Positions 28,996 through 41,040 of a stretch of DNA of 64,000 nucleotides are shown one piece after another (position 1 is the stretch's first letter; each line of letters begins with the position of its first letter). The notes under the pieces were generated by a model. The model made no database searches, had not been told where the DNA came from, and saw nothing but the letters and a program-made list of their open reading frames with translations. The stretch is from Pseudomonas capsici (GTDB lineage Bacteria > Pseudomonadota > Gammaproteobacteria > Pseudomonadales > Pseudomonadaceae), in NCBI RefSeq assembly GCF_017165765.1, contig NZ_JAFGZD010000005.1:310001-374000 (forward strand). The letters are read 5' to 3'. A program made the position numbers and the translations under genes.

Positions 28996-29760
28996 ATGAA
29001 CAAACTGGAAGTCCAGGACCTGCACAAGCGTTATGGCAGTCATGAAGTGATCAAGGGAGTTTCCCTGACAGCCAAGGCAGGCGATGTCATCAGTATCATC
29101 GGCTCCAGCGGCTCGGGTAAAAGCACATTTCTGCGTTGCATCAATCTGCTTGAACAGCCCCATGCCGGCAAGATCCTGCTCAACAACGAAGAACTCAAAC
29201 TGGTGCCGAACAAGGACGGCGGCCTGAAGGCTGCCGACCCCAGACAGTTGCAGCGCATGCGCTCGCGTCTGTCCATGGTGTTTCAGCACTTCAACCTGTG
29301 GTCGCACATGACGGCCTTGCAGAACATCATCGAAGCGCCGGTGCATGTTCTGGGCGTGCCGAAAAAGGAAGCGCTGGAAAAGGCCGAGTACTATCTGGCA
29401 AAGGTCGGCGTGGCTCATCGCAAGGATGCCTACCCGGGGCATATGTCCGGTGGCGAGCAGCAGCGGGTGGCGATAGCACGCGCCCTGGCCATGGAGCCGG
29501 AAGTCATGCTGTTCGATGAGCCGACCTCCGCGCTGGACCCTGAACTGGTGGGCGATGTGCTCAAGGTCATGCAGGGGCTGGCCCAGGAAGGCCGGACCAT
29601 GGTGGTGGTCACTCACGAAATGGGCTTTGCCCGTGAGGTGTCGAACCAGTTGGTCTTCCTGCATCAGGGTGTGGTGCTGGAGCGTGGCGATCCCCGTGAA
29701 GTCCTGGCTAATCCGCAGTCCGAGCGTTTGCAGCAGTTTCTCTCGGGCAGCCTCAAGTAA
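28996..29760 (+). CDS. aotP: Arginine/ornithine ABC transporter ATP-binding protein
   Basis: A 254-residue ABC ATPase with Walker A GSSGSGKST, Q-loop in VFQHFNLWSHMT, signature MSGGEQQRVAIARALA, Walker B EVMLFDEPTSALDP and switch His in VTHEMGFAREV. It powers AotQM. The start at 28996 (MNKLEVQDLHKRYGS) is chosen because it matches the HisP family N-terminus; an earlier in-frame ATG at 28852 lies inside aotO. Weak ribosome site, consistent with coupling to aotO. Confidence 0.95.
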   Translation: MNKLEVQDLHKRYGSHEVIKGVSLTAKAGDVISIIGSSGSGKSTFLRCINLLEQPHAGKILLNNEELKLVPNKDGGLKAADPRQLQRMRSRLSMVFQHFNLWSHMTALQNIIEAPVHVLGVPKKEALEKAEYYLAKVGVAHRKDAYPGHMSGGEQQRVAIARALAMEPEVMLFDEPTSALDPELVGDVLKVMQGLAQEGRTMVVVTHEMGFAREVSNQLVFLHQGVVLERGDPREVLANPQSERLQQFLSGSLK

Positions 29761-29892
29761 TCGGCGGCATCGCTTCGTCGATGTCTTTTACAACAGAACA
29801 GGGCATGCTGCGCACCACGCAACATGACCTGGCTACTCCAGTGCTAGCCTGTTGAGGTTCGGCCCTTGAGGCGATACGTATCGGATGTCCCA

Positions 29893-30885
29893 ATGACTGC
29901 CCATCGAATAGGTTTCCTTGTCTGGCCCGGCACCAAAGCCCTGACCCTGGCGTTGGCCGAGGAAGCCTTGCGCGTTGCCCAGAGCGTTCACCCTGAAGTG
30001 GTCTATGAGTTGTCATTCCTTCAGGCCGAGGTGGCCGACGAACCTGCTGTCGCGGGGGCATGGCAATTGCCGGGTGAGCCGTGGACCGGTCGCATCGATG
30101 GCTTTCAGAAGCTGTTCCTGCTGGCGGACGAGCCGCCAGCCCCCATGTCGGCGGCCCTGGCCAGTGCCCTCAAGCAAGTGGTGCGCGCCGGGTGTGCGAT
30201 TGGCGGGCTGTCCGCTGGTGTTTATCCGCTGGCCCAGCTTGGCTTGCTCGACGGTTATCGGGCTGCCGTGCACTGGCGCTGGCAGGATGACTTCAGCGAG
30301 CGCTTTCCGAAAGTCATTGCCACCAGCCACCTGTTCGACTGGGATCGCGACCGGCTGACCGCCTGTGGCGGCATGTCGGTGCTGGACCTGCTGCTGGCGG
30401 TCCTGTCCCGTGATCACGGTGCCGAGCTGGCGGGTGCGGTTTCCGAAGAACTGGTGGTCGAGCGCATTCGCGAAGGTGGCGAGCGTCAGCGCATTCCGTT
30501 GCAGAATCGCCTGGGTTCCAGTCATCCGAAGCTGACCCAGGCAGTGCTGCTGATGGAGGCCAATATCGAAGAGCCGCTGACCACCGATGAAATCGCCCAG
30601 CACGTCTGTGTGTCGCGTCGCCAGCTGGAGCGGATCTTCAAGCAGTATCTCAATCGAGTGCCCAGCCAGTATTACCTGGAGCTGCGCCTCAACAAGGCCC
30701 GGCAGATGCTGATGCAGACCAGCAAGTCGATCATCCAGATCGGCCTGTCCTGCGGTTTTTCCTCCGGCCCGCATTTCTCCAGCGCCTACCGCAACTTCTT
30801 CGGTGCCACGCCTCGCGAAGACCGCAATCAGCGTCGCAGCAACAGTCCTTTCGAGCTGTCTTCCGTTCCTGCCGAGCGTGGTTGA
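29893..30885 (+). CDS. argR: ArgR, AraC-type regulator of arginine metabolism
   Basis: A 330-residue AraC/XylS regulator of the GATase1-like group: an N-terminal DJ-1-like domain (IGFLVWPGTKALTLALAEEA, GGLSAGVYPLAQLGLLDGY) and a C-terminal double helix-turn-helix (TTDEIAQHVCVSRRQLERIF, then SIIQIGLSCGFSSGPHFSSAY). ArgR of P. aeruginosa activates aot and aru operons and represses biosynthesis when arginine is present. ATG 29893 is preferred over 29866 since it gives the known length. It lies between the two operons it would control, each with TGTCGC-N8-AA sites upstream. Confidence 0.95.
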   Translation: MTAHRIGFLVWPGTKALTLALAEEALRVAQSVHPEVVYELSFLQAEVADEPAVAGAWQLPGEPWTGRIDGFQKLFLLADEPPAPMSAALASALKQVVRAGCAIGGLSAGVYPLAQLGLLDGYRAAVHWRWQDDFSERFPKVIATSHLFDWDRDRLTACGGMSVLDLLLAVLSRDHGAELAGAVSEELVVERIREGGERQRIPLQNRLGSSHPKLTQAVLLMEANIEEPLTTDEIAQHVCVSRRQLERIFKQYLNRVPSQYYLELRLNKARQMLMQTSKSIIQIGLSCGFSSGPHFSSAYRNFFGATPREDRNQRRSNSPFELSSVPAERG

Positions 30886-30890
30886 GCAAC

Positions 30891-30933
30891 TTCGCGAATG
30901 AGCGAATCGGGCGGCATCCCGCTCGTTCGCGAA
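30891..30933. repeat. REP-like palindrome after argR
   Basis: TTCGCGAATGAGCG (30891-30904) and its complement with one mismatch (30920-30933) flank a 15-nt loop starting AATCGGG. It begins five bases after the argR stop. The palindrome is of the Pseudomonas REP type and shares AGCGAATCGGG with the element after aruE. Confidence 0.7.
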
Positions 30934-30964
30934 AGCAGATAAACTGCGCCTTTGTGACGCAATA

Positions 30965-32328
<1,364 letters not shown>

Positions 32329-32461
32329 TATATCGCTGCACCTTCCGGCGTTCGCCCCATGGCGGGCGTCGGACATTTTCCTGTGCCGGGCGGCCTCCAG
32401 GCTGCGCGGCGCTCTTTTTAGTGCCGGTGTTTCCGGCCAGTGATTGGTAAGGAGTGGCACC

Positions 32462-33493
32462 ATGCTGGTGATGCGCCCCGCGCAAATGGCCGATCTGGCA
32501 GAAGTCCAGCGCCTCGCCGCCGACAGTCCGATTGGTGTGACGTCCTTGCCTGACGATGCTGGTCGCCTGGGCGACAAGATCAGCGCCTCGGAAGCTTCGT
32601 TCGCTGCCGAGGTCAGTTTCAATGGCGAAGAAACCTACTTCTTCGTGCTTGAAGACAGCGAGAATGGTCGTCTGGTCGGCTGTTCCGGCATCGTCGCTTC
32701 CGCGGGTTACTCCGAGCCGTTCTACAGCTTTCGTAACGAAACCTTCGTGCATGCCTCCCGCGAGCTGAAGATCCATAACAAGATCCACGTCCTGTCCCAG
32801 TGCCATGACCTGACAGGTAACAGCCTGCTGACCAGCTTCTATGTGATCCCCGAACTGGTGGGCACGGCATGGTCGGAGCTCAATTCCCGCGGCCGCCTGC
32901 TGTTTGTCGCCAGCCATCCCGAGCGTTTCGCCGATTCGGTGGTGACCGAGATCGTGGGCTACAGCGACGAGAACGGCGACTCACCATTCTGGGATGCCAT
33001 CGGGCGCAATTTCTTCGACCTGAACTACGCCGAAGCCGAACGCTTGTGTGGGCTGAAAAGCCGCACTTTCCTGGCCGAGCTGATGCCACATTATCCGATC
33101 TATGTCCCGCTTCTGACCGACGCCGCTCAGGAAGCCATGGGGCAAGTGCATCCGCGCGCCCAGATCACCTTCGACATCCTGATGCGCGAAGGTTTCGAGA
33201 CCGATCATTACATCGATATTTTCGACGGTGGCCCGACGCTGCATGCCCGTGTTTCCGGGATTCGTTCGATTGCCCAGAGCCGTCTGGTGCCGGTCAAGAT
33301 CGACACCACCGCAACGGACGATGCCGGCAAGGGCGGGCGCCTGTATCTGGTGACCAACGGGCTGCTGCAGGATTATCGCGCAACCCTGCTGGAGCTGGAC
33401 TGGGCACCCGGTCGTCCGGTGGTGCTGAGCCTGCAGGCCGCCGAAGCCCTGGGTGTCGGTGAAGGCGCCAGTGTGCGTCTGGTCGCAGTCTGA
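32462..33493 (+). CDS. aruF: Arginine/ornithine N-succinyltransferase, alpha subunit
   Basis: A 343-residue AstA-family acyltransferase: MRPAQMADLAEVQRLAADSP near the N-terminus, LEDSENGRLVGCSGI, SQCHDLTGNSLLTSFYV, FWDAIGRNFFDLNYAEAERL and AELMPHYPIYVPLL are shared with the beta subunit encoded next. Together AruF and AruG form the first AST enzyme, succinylating arginine with succinyl-CoA. AAGGAG before ATG 32462 fixes the start. The subunit is assigned alpha from gene order. Confidence 0.95.
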   Translation: MLVMRPAQMADLAEVQRLAADSPIGVTSLPDDAGRLGDKISASEASFAAEVSFNGEETYFFVLEDSENGRLVGCSGIVASAGYSEPFYSFRNETFVHASRELKIHNKIHVLSQCHDLTGNSLLTSFYVIPELVGTAWSELNSRGRLLFVASHPERFADSVVTEIVGYSDENGDSPFWDAIGRNFFDLNYAEAERLCGLKSRTFLAELMPHYPIYVPLLTDAAQEAMGQVHPRAQITFDILMREGFETDHYIDIFDGGPTLHARVSGIRSIAQSRLVPVKIDTTATDDAGKGGRLYLVTNGLLQDYRATLLELDWAPGRPVVLSLQAAEALGVGEGASVRLVAV

Positions 33494-33563
33494 GCCTGAT
33501 CGTCCGAACATAGCGGATTAGCCAGTTTTCCGGGCTCCAGAAGAGTCCGGTCGAGGAGATAAC

Positions 33564-36055
<2,492 letters not shown>

Positions 36056-36106
36056 TAGCACTGCACACAGATGCACCTATAAAAACAGATCTACGGAGCC
36101 TTGCCG

Positions 36107-37453
36107 ATGAAATCCTGTGAAGTCAATTTTGACGGTCTGGTTGGGCCTACTCACAACTACGGCGGTCTGTCCTACGGCAATGTGGCTTCCCAGCGTAACA
36201 GCCATCAGTGTTCCAACCCTCGCGAAGCGGCATTGCAGGGGCTGGCGAAGATGAAGGCGCTGATGGATATGGGCTTTACCCAGGGTGTGCTGGCACCTCA
36301 GGAGCGCCCCGATGTTGCAGGGTTGCGCCAACTGGGCTTCAGCGGCAGCGATGCCCAGGTGATCGAGCAGGCGGCAAGGCATGACATGCCGCTGCTGGTT
36401 GCCAGTTGCTCGGCGTCGAGCATGTGGGTCGCCAATGCCGCGACCGTCAGTCCGAGTGCCGATACAGCCGATGGCCGCGTGCATTTCACGGCGGCCAATC
36501 TGAACTGCAAATATCACCGTAGCATCGAGCATCCGACCACCAGCCGTGTGCTGAAGGCGATGTTCGCCAATGAACAGCATTTTGCCCATCACGCGGCACT
36601 GCCAGCGGTTGCGCAGTTCGGCGACGAAGGGGCGGCTAACCATACGCGCTTCTGTCGTGACTATGGTCAGGCGGGCGTGGAGTTTTTCGTGTTCGGGCGC
36701 AGTGCTTTCGACACGCGTTACCCTGCACCGCAGAAATACCCGGCCAGACAGACCCTTGAAGCTTCAAGAGCCGTGGCCCGGCTGCATGGCCTGAGCGAGA
36801 GCGGGGTGGTCTACGGTCAGCAGAATCCGGCCGTGATCGACCAGGGCGTATTTCACAACGACGTCATTGCGGTCGGCAACGGCGAAGTGCTGTTCTATCA
36901 CGAGGAGGCGTTCCTCAATACCGAGTCGATGCTGAGCGAGCTGCATGAAAAGCTCGGTCGTGTCGGCGGTCTGTTCCAGGCGATCTGTGTGCCGCGCGAT
37001 GAAGTCTCGGTCGAGGATGCCGTACGCTCTTACCTGTTCAACAGCCAGCTCTTGTCCCGCTCCGATGGCTCGATGCTGCTGATCGTGCCTCAGGAATGCC
37101 AGGCCAATCTTCGCGTCTGGAATTACCTGCAACGTCTGTTGGCCGATGGTGGTCCGGTTCGCGAGGTAAAGGTTTTCGACCTCAAGCAAAGCATGCAGAA
37201 CGGCGGTGGTCCGGCGTGCCTGCGCTTGCGCGTGGCCCTCAATGAAACCGAGCTGGCGGCGGTCAATCCTGGTGTGGTCATGACCCTGCCGTTGTACGAA
37301 ACCCTGACGCAATGGGTCGACAGGCACTATCGTGATCGCATGAGCGAAAGCGATCTGGCCGACACTCAATTGTTGACCGAATGCCGCACGGCATTGGATG
37401 AGCTCACGCAAATCCTTAAACTGGGCAGCGTTTACCCCTTTCAACTGGTTTGA
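36107..37453 (+). CDS. aruB: N-succinylarginine dihydrolase
   Basis: A 448-residue AstB-family amidinotransferase-fold enzyme that converts succinylarginine to succinylornithine, CO2 and ammonia (step 2). The start [20 protein letters not shown] is characteristic, as are [40 protein letters not shown] (catalytic His region) and [16 protein letters not shown] with the nucleophile Cys. ATG 36107 is preferred over ATG 36101 because the family begins at MKS. CTACGGAGCC provides a GGAG ribosome site. Confidence 0.95.
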   Translation: MKSCEVNFDGLVGPTHNYGGLSYGNVASQRNSHQCSNPREAALQGLAKMKALMDMGFTQGVLAPQERPDVAGLRQLGFSGSDAQVIEQAARHDMPLLVASCSASSMWVANAATVSPSADTADGRVHFTAANLNCKYHRSIEHPTTSRVLKAMFANEQHFAHHAALPAVAQFGDEGAANHTRFCRDYGQAGVEFFVFGRSAFDTRYPAPQKYPARQTLEASRAVARLHGLSESGVVYGQQNPAVIDQGVFHNDVIAVGNGEVLFYHEEAFLNTESMLSELHEKLGRVGGLFQAICVPRDEVSVEDAVRSYLFNSQLLSRSDGSMLLIVPQECQANLRVWNYLQRLLADGGPVREVKVFDLKQSMQNGGGPACLRLRVALNETELAAVNPGVVMTLPLYETLTQWVDRHYRDRMSESDLADTQLLTECRTALDELTQILKLGSVYPFQLV

Positions 37454-37461
37454 AAGTTCTG

Positions 37462-37487
37462 ACGCGCAGGCCTTTTGTCCTGCGCGT
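37462..37487 (+). repeat. Hairpin between aruB and the small ORF
   Basis: ACGCGCAGG (37462-37470) and CCTGCGCGT (37479-37487) form a 9-bp stem with an 8-nt loop. No T-run follows, so it is more likely a processing or stabilising hairpin than a terminator. Confidence 0.55.
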
Positions 37488-37516
37488 GATTTCCATCTTC
37501 ATAGAGAATCCCGAAC

Positions 37517-37801
37517 ATGAGCGACGCCCTGCAATTACTCCTCGAAGACACTGATGGCACCCAGCTGGAAACTTCCTGCACCCGCGTAGCCGTCCTCTGG
37601 CAGGGTAAAGAGTTGTGGATTCAGCAGGATGGCCGTGGTCAGTTGCTGATCGGTGTCGATGTCGAAGAAGGCGATGCCGAATACGCTAACCTTCTGTTGC
37701 GTCCACTGGCCACCAACCTGGTCAGCCTGCAACTGGAAATGGAACCGGCCGATCCGGGGGAAGAGGACGGTCACGTCCACGGCCCGGACTGCAATCACTA
37801 A
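37517..37801 (+). CDS. Conserved small acidic protein of the aru operon
   Basis: A 94-residue acidic protein starting [20 protein letters not shown], predicted to be beta-rich in the middle ([20 protein letters not shown]) and ending in a His/Cys tail [11 protein letters not shown] that could bind metal. P. aeruginosa has an uncharacterised gene at the same place between aruB and aruE. Some annotations of such genes call it topoisomerase II, for which I see no support. It is 14 bp before aruE, so co-transcribed; a helper or metal-related role for the zinc enzyme AruE is inference only. Confidence 0.75.
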   Translation: MSDALQLLLEDTDGTQLETSCTRVAVLWQGKELWIQQDGRGQLLIGVDVEEGDAEYANLLLRPLATNLVSLQLEMEPADPGEEDGHVHGPDCNH

Positions 37802-37815
37802 TCAGGAGCCTGCCT

Positions 37816-38838
37816 ATGCTCGCCCTCGGTAAATTGCTTGAACTGACTCTGGCCGGGCGCGAGCCCACGGAAAAGACTCAACTGACCGTCGGCGGCGTAC
37901 GCATGCGCTGGCTGGGGGAGGGCGCGCTGGAAGTGCGTGCGCCCCAGGACCGGGACAATGGCACCGATCTGCTGTTGTCTGCCGGTATCCATGGCAACGA
38001 AACAGCCCCCATCGAGCTGCTGGACGAATTGATTCGCAGCATTGCACGCGGCGACCTCAAGCCGCGTGCCCGTATTCTGTTCCTGTTCGGCAATCCCGAG
38101 GCCATGCGCCGTGGCACGCGTTATGTCGAGCAGGACGTCAACCGGCTGTTCAATGGCCGGCACGAACAAAGTGGCGGTTCGGAGGCCTTGCGCGCCTGTG
38201 AGCTGGAGCGTCTGGCGGCCAGCTTCTTCAGTGTGCCGGACCGCTATCGCCTGCATTACGACCTGCATACCGCCATTCGCGGCTCTACCATCGAGCAGTT
38301 TGCGTTGTATCCCTGGAAAGAGGGTCGCCAGCATTCGCGTCGGGAGCTGGCGCGGCTGCGCACTGCCGGCATGAGCGCGGTGCTGCTGCAGAACAAGCCT
38401 TCCATTGTATTCAGTGCTTACACCTATGACCGGCTCGGAGCCGAGTCTTTCACGCTGGAACTGGGCAAGGCCCGACCATTCGGCCAGAACCAGCAGGTCA
38501 ACCTCACGGCCTTGCGCAAGGTGCTTGAGCAGGTGATCGAAGGTGTCGAGCCCGAGCCGAGCGAGGATCTGGACGGTCTTCAGCTATTCAGCGTGGCCCG
38601 GGAAATCATCAAGCGCAGCGATGCATTCACCCTGAATCTGCCTGCCGATGTACAGAATTTCGCGCCGCTGGAGAAGGGCTATGTGCTTGCCGAGGACGCA
38701 GGCGGTTCTCGCTGGGTAGTCGAGGAGGAGGGGGCGCGGATCATCTTCCCCAATCCGAAAGTGGGGAATGGTTTGCGGGCCGGGATTCTGATTGTTCCGG
38801 CGTTCGCGAATGAATTCGCTCCTACGCAGATGCAGTAA
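37816..38838 (+). CDS. aruE: Succinylglutamate desuccinylase
   Basis: A 340-residue zinc hydrolase of the AstE family that splits succinylglutamate into glutamate and succinate (last AST step). Zinc ligands: [15 protein letters not shown] (His, Glu) and [12 protein letters not shown] (His); the proton-acceptor Glu lies in [17 protein letters not shown] precedes the ATG. The last dozen codons (from about [11 protein letters not shown]) are read through a REP-like element, so this C-terminus is probably not the ancestral one. Confidence 0.94.
   Translation: MLALGKLLELTLAGREPTEKTQLTVGGVRMRWLGEGALEVRAPQDRDNGTDLLLSAGIHGNETAPIELLDELIRSIARGDLKPRARILFLFGNPEAMRRGTRYVEQDVNRLFNGRHEQSGGSEALRACELERLAASFFSVPDRYRLHYDLHTAIRGSTIEQFALYPWKEGRQHSRRELARLRTAGMSAVLLQNKPSIVFSAYTYDRLGAESFTLELGKARPFGQNQQVNLTALRKVLEQVIEGVEPEPSEDLDGLQLFSVAREIIKRSDAFTLNLPADVQNFAPLEKGYVLAEDAGGSRWVVEEEGARIIFPNPKVGNGLRAGILIVPAFANEFAPTQMQ
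38802..38826. repeat. REP-like element inside the aruE 3' end
   Basis: GTTCGCGAATGAATTCGC (38802-38819) followed by TCCTACG is the core of a common Pseudomonas REP/intergenic palindrome; GCGAA and TTCGC form its stem. It lies within the aruE reading frame, just before the stop at 38836-38838. A related AGCGAATCGGG occurs at 38840-38850 and, identically, after argR at 30901-30911. Confidence 0.65.
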
Positions 38839-38874
38839 GAGCGAATCGGGCTGCGTTGCGCTGACTCTCGAAAA

Positions 38875-39387
38875 TCAGCTCGCCACTTTCTGCAGCGGCT
38901 CAAGGCGGCGCAGGGCGCGGACCTTGTTCAGGGTGTCGGCGCAGGTCTTGGCTGCTTCTTCGCCCTTGTGTACGAAATGCTCGAAGAAGAACTTGTGGTG
39001 CTCTTCGCCTGCATGGAAATGATGCGGGGTCAGGACCACCGAGAAGACGGGGACTTCGGTTTCCAGCTGGACCTGCATCAGCGCACTGACCACTGATTGC
39101 GCCACGAATTCGTGACGATAGATACCGCCATCCACCACCAGACCGGCAGCGATGATGCCCGCGTAGCGACCGGTATTGGCCAGCAGTTTTGCATGCAGAG
39201 GGATTTCAAAGGCACCGCCGACTTCGAAGAAGTCGATATCGCTCTCGGTGTAGCCATGGTTGGCCATTTCGGCGACGAAGCCTTTGCGGCTCTGATCGAC
39301 TATGTCCTTGTGCCAGCAGGCCTGGATGAACGCGATGCGTTCGTTCGAGTGGTTTTTGCTCTTGCTGTCGATTGCAGTGGGTTGCAC
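38875..39387 (-). CDS. ribH: 6,7-dimethyl-8-ribityllumazine synthase, type II
   Basis: A 170-residue lumazine synthase, which joins an aminouracil and a butanone phosphate in the penultimate step of riboflavin synthesis. Signatures: IAFIQACWHKDIVDQSRKGF, FFEVGGAFEIPLHAKLLA, AAGLVVDGGIYRHEFVAQSV and LTPHHFHAGEEHHKFFFEHF. The HxH-rich VLTPHHFH segment and the deviating active-site region are characteristic of the RibH2-type orphan enzymes known from rhizobia and Brucella rather than the operon-encoded RibH. The start is GTG 39387 with GGAG eight bases upstream; an in-frame ATG at 39423 is upstream of that site. An FMN riboswitch precedes it. Confidence 0.9.
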   Translation of the reverse strand: MQPTAIDSKSKNHSNERIAFIQACWHKDIVDQSRKGFVAEMANHGYTESDIDFFEVGGAFEIPLHAKLLANTGRYAGIIAAGLVVDGGIYRHEFVAQSVVSALMQVQLETEVPVFSVVLTPHHFHAGEEHHKFFFEHFVHKGEEAAKTCADTLNKVRALRRLEPLQKVAS

Positions 39388-39398
39388 GTGTTCTGACT

Positions 39399-39419
39399 CC
39401 TGTTTATGAAAAAAACAGG
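39399..39419 (-). promoter_or_regulatory. Hairpin overlapping the ribH ribosome-binding site
   Basis: On the minus strand CCTGTTT and AAACAGG can pair around a 7-nt loop; the right arm runs into the AGGAG of the ribH ribosome site. Such sequestration is how many proteobacterial FMN riboswitches act at translation. The assignment is inference from complementarity. Confidence 0.55.
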
Positions 39420-39512
39420 GCATTGGATCGAAAGGGATTCAGGCCGCGTATGAAAGCCTCATGAACTCCTGTAGTCCATGCAGAGGCTTGCAGACGGTCC
39501 CGATGGTGCCAT

Positions 39513-39676
39513 CCCGTTCTCTCTTCATCCGGACTATGACCGTCGGCCCCGGAATCACACCGGGTCTGCTGACCTTGAAGAGTTCGGTTAAAACCTGAAT
39601 CTCCCCAAGCGCTCGCGGGCTAGACGCATTGCGCGCCATTACCGCCGGTGGGGAATTGCACCCCGCCCTGAGAACG
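39513..39676 (-). promoter_or_regulatory. FMN riboswitch (RFN element)
   Basis: The minus strand shows the conserved RFN pattern: a 5' arm CGTTCTCAGGGCGGGG (ending at 39676) with GGTGCAATTCCCCACCGGCG, a GCCCGCGAGCG hairpin, the TCAGCAGACCCGGTGTGATT arm, CCGGGGCCGACGGTCATAGT and the closing GGATGAAGAGAGAACGG. It binds FMN and represses the downstream gene, here the orphan ribH, 125 nt away. A separate CCGACAT/ATGTCGG dyad lies just upstream at 39680-39699. Confidence 0.95.
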
Positions 39677-39891
39677 TTGCCGACATTGTTCGATGTCGGG
39701 GCGGGATTTTTATCACAGTTCTTTCCATCCTGCATGGACACTTTCGTACGGTGTCCCTACCTTTTGCTTATAAGAGGATCGGAGTGCCTCGAGCCCCGGA
39801 CCTTGATTATCATGGCAAACCTCAGTAATTCCTTGTTGCAACCTTGGGGTTGCCTGCATTATCGGTCTTCGAGTTTTCAGGGAGCGTATTC

Positions 39892-40896
39892 GTGACTGTT
39901 ATCGATCTGCGTAGTGACACTGTGACCCGCCCCACCGCTGGCATGCTTGAGGCCATGGCCCATGCACCTGTCGGGGACGATGTCTATGGTGAGGACCCCA
40001 CAGTCAATCTTCTGGAAACCACACTGGCCAAGCGTCTGGGCTTTGCAGAGGCCCTGTTTGTCCCTTCTGGCACGATGAGCAATCTGCTGGCCTTGATGGC
40101 GCATTGCGAGCGCGGTGACGAGTACATCGTCGGTCAGCAGGCCCACACCTATAAATACGAAGGTGGCGGGGCGGCGGTACTGGGTTCGATTCAGCCGCAA
40201 CCGCTGGAAGTCCAGGCCGATGGTTCGCTGGATCTGGATCAGGTGCTGGCGAGCATCAAGCCCGATGACTTTCATTTTGCCCGCACCCGCCTGCTGGCCC
40301 TGGAAAACACCATGCAGGGCAAGGTATTGCCCATGAGTTATCTGGCAGCGGCGCGCAAGCTCACCGAAGACAAAGGTCTGTCTCTGCATCTGGACGGTGC
40401 GCGTTTATATAATGCGGCGGTCAGGCTGGGTGTCGATGCCCGGGAAATCGCTCGCTACTTCGATTCAGTGTCGGTGTGCCTGTCCAAAGGGCTCGGCGCG
40501 CCAGTGGGTTCTGTGCTGTGCGGTTCCCCTGAGCTGATCGCCAAGGCTCGTCGCCTGCGCAAGATGGTCGGTGGCGGCATGCGTCAGGCCGGGATTCTGG
40601 CGGCGGCCGGCCTCTATGCGCTGGATCATCAGGTCGAGCGACTGGCCGACGACCACGCCAATGCGGCATTCCTGGCAGCCGGGCTGAGCGAGCTTGGGTA
40701 TGAGGTCGAGCCTGTGCAGACCAATATGGTGTATGTGCAGATGAACGAGCGTGCCGATTCGCTCAAGGCATTCTGTGCCGAGCGCGACATCAGGCTCAGC
40801 GCCGCGCCACGTCTGCGCATGGTCACCCACATGGATGTGTCTCGTGCCCAGCTTGAGCGGGTCATTGCTGTATTCGCCGAGTTTTCACGCATATAA
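39892..40896 (+). CDS. ltaE: Low-specificity L-threonine aldolase
   Basis: A 334-residue PLP enzyme of the threonine-aldolase family, cleaving L-threonine or allo-threonine into glycine and acetaldehyde. It has [65 protein letters not shown] and the PLP Lys in [16 protein letters not shown]. The start is GTG 39892 with GGAG seven bases upstream; the ATG at 39844 would add 16 atypical residues. It is divergent from the riboswitch-ribH unit. Confidence 0.93.
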   Translation: MTVIDLRSDTVTRPTAGMLEAMAHAPVGDDVYGEDPTVNLLETTLAKRLGFAEALFVPSGTMSNLLALMAHCERGDEYIVGQQAHTYKYEGGGAAVLGSIQPQPLEVQADGSLDLDQVLASIKPDDFHFARTRLLALENTMQGKVLPMSYLAAARKLTEDKGLSLHLDGARLYNAAVRLGVDAREIARYFDSVSVCLSKGLGAPVGSVLCGSPELIAKARRLRKMVGGGMRQAGILAAAGLYALDHQVERLADDHANAAFLAAGLSELGYEVEPVQTNMVYVQMNERADSLKAFCAERDIRLSAAPRLRMVTHMDVSRAQLERVIAVFAEFSRI

Positions 40897-41040
40897 GATG
40901 CCGATAGTCCAGTTACTGGTTTCTATCGTACAAACACGCTGTACCGAGGACGCAACGCCTATATAATGCGGCCCTTTGCCGTCGCTGCGTCATTTTGACG
41001 TTATGCACTGCCTCTGGCCGCAGTCTCCGTGGAAGAACCT

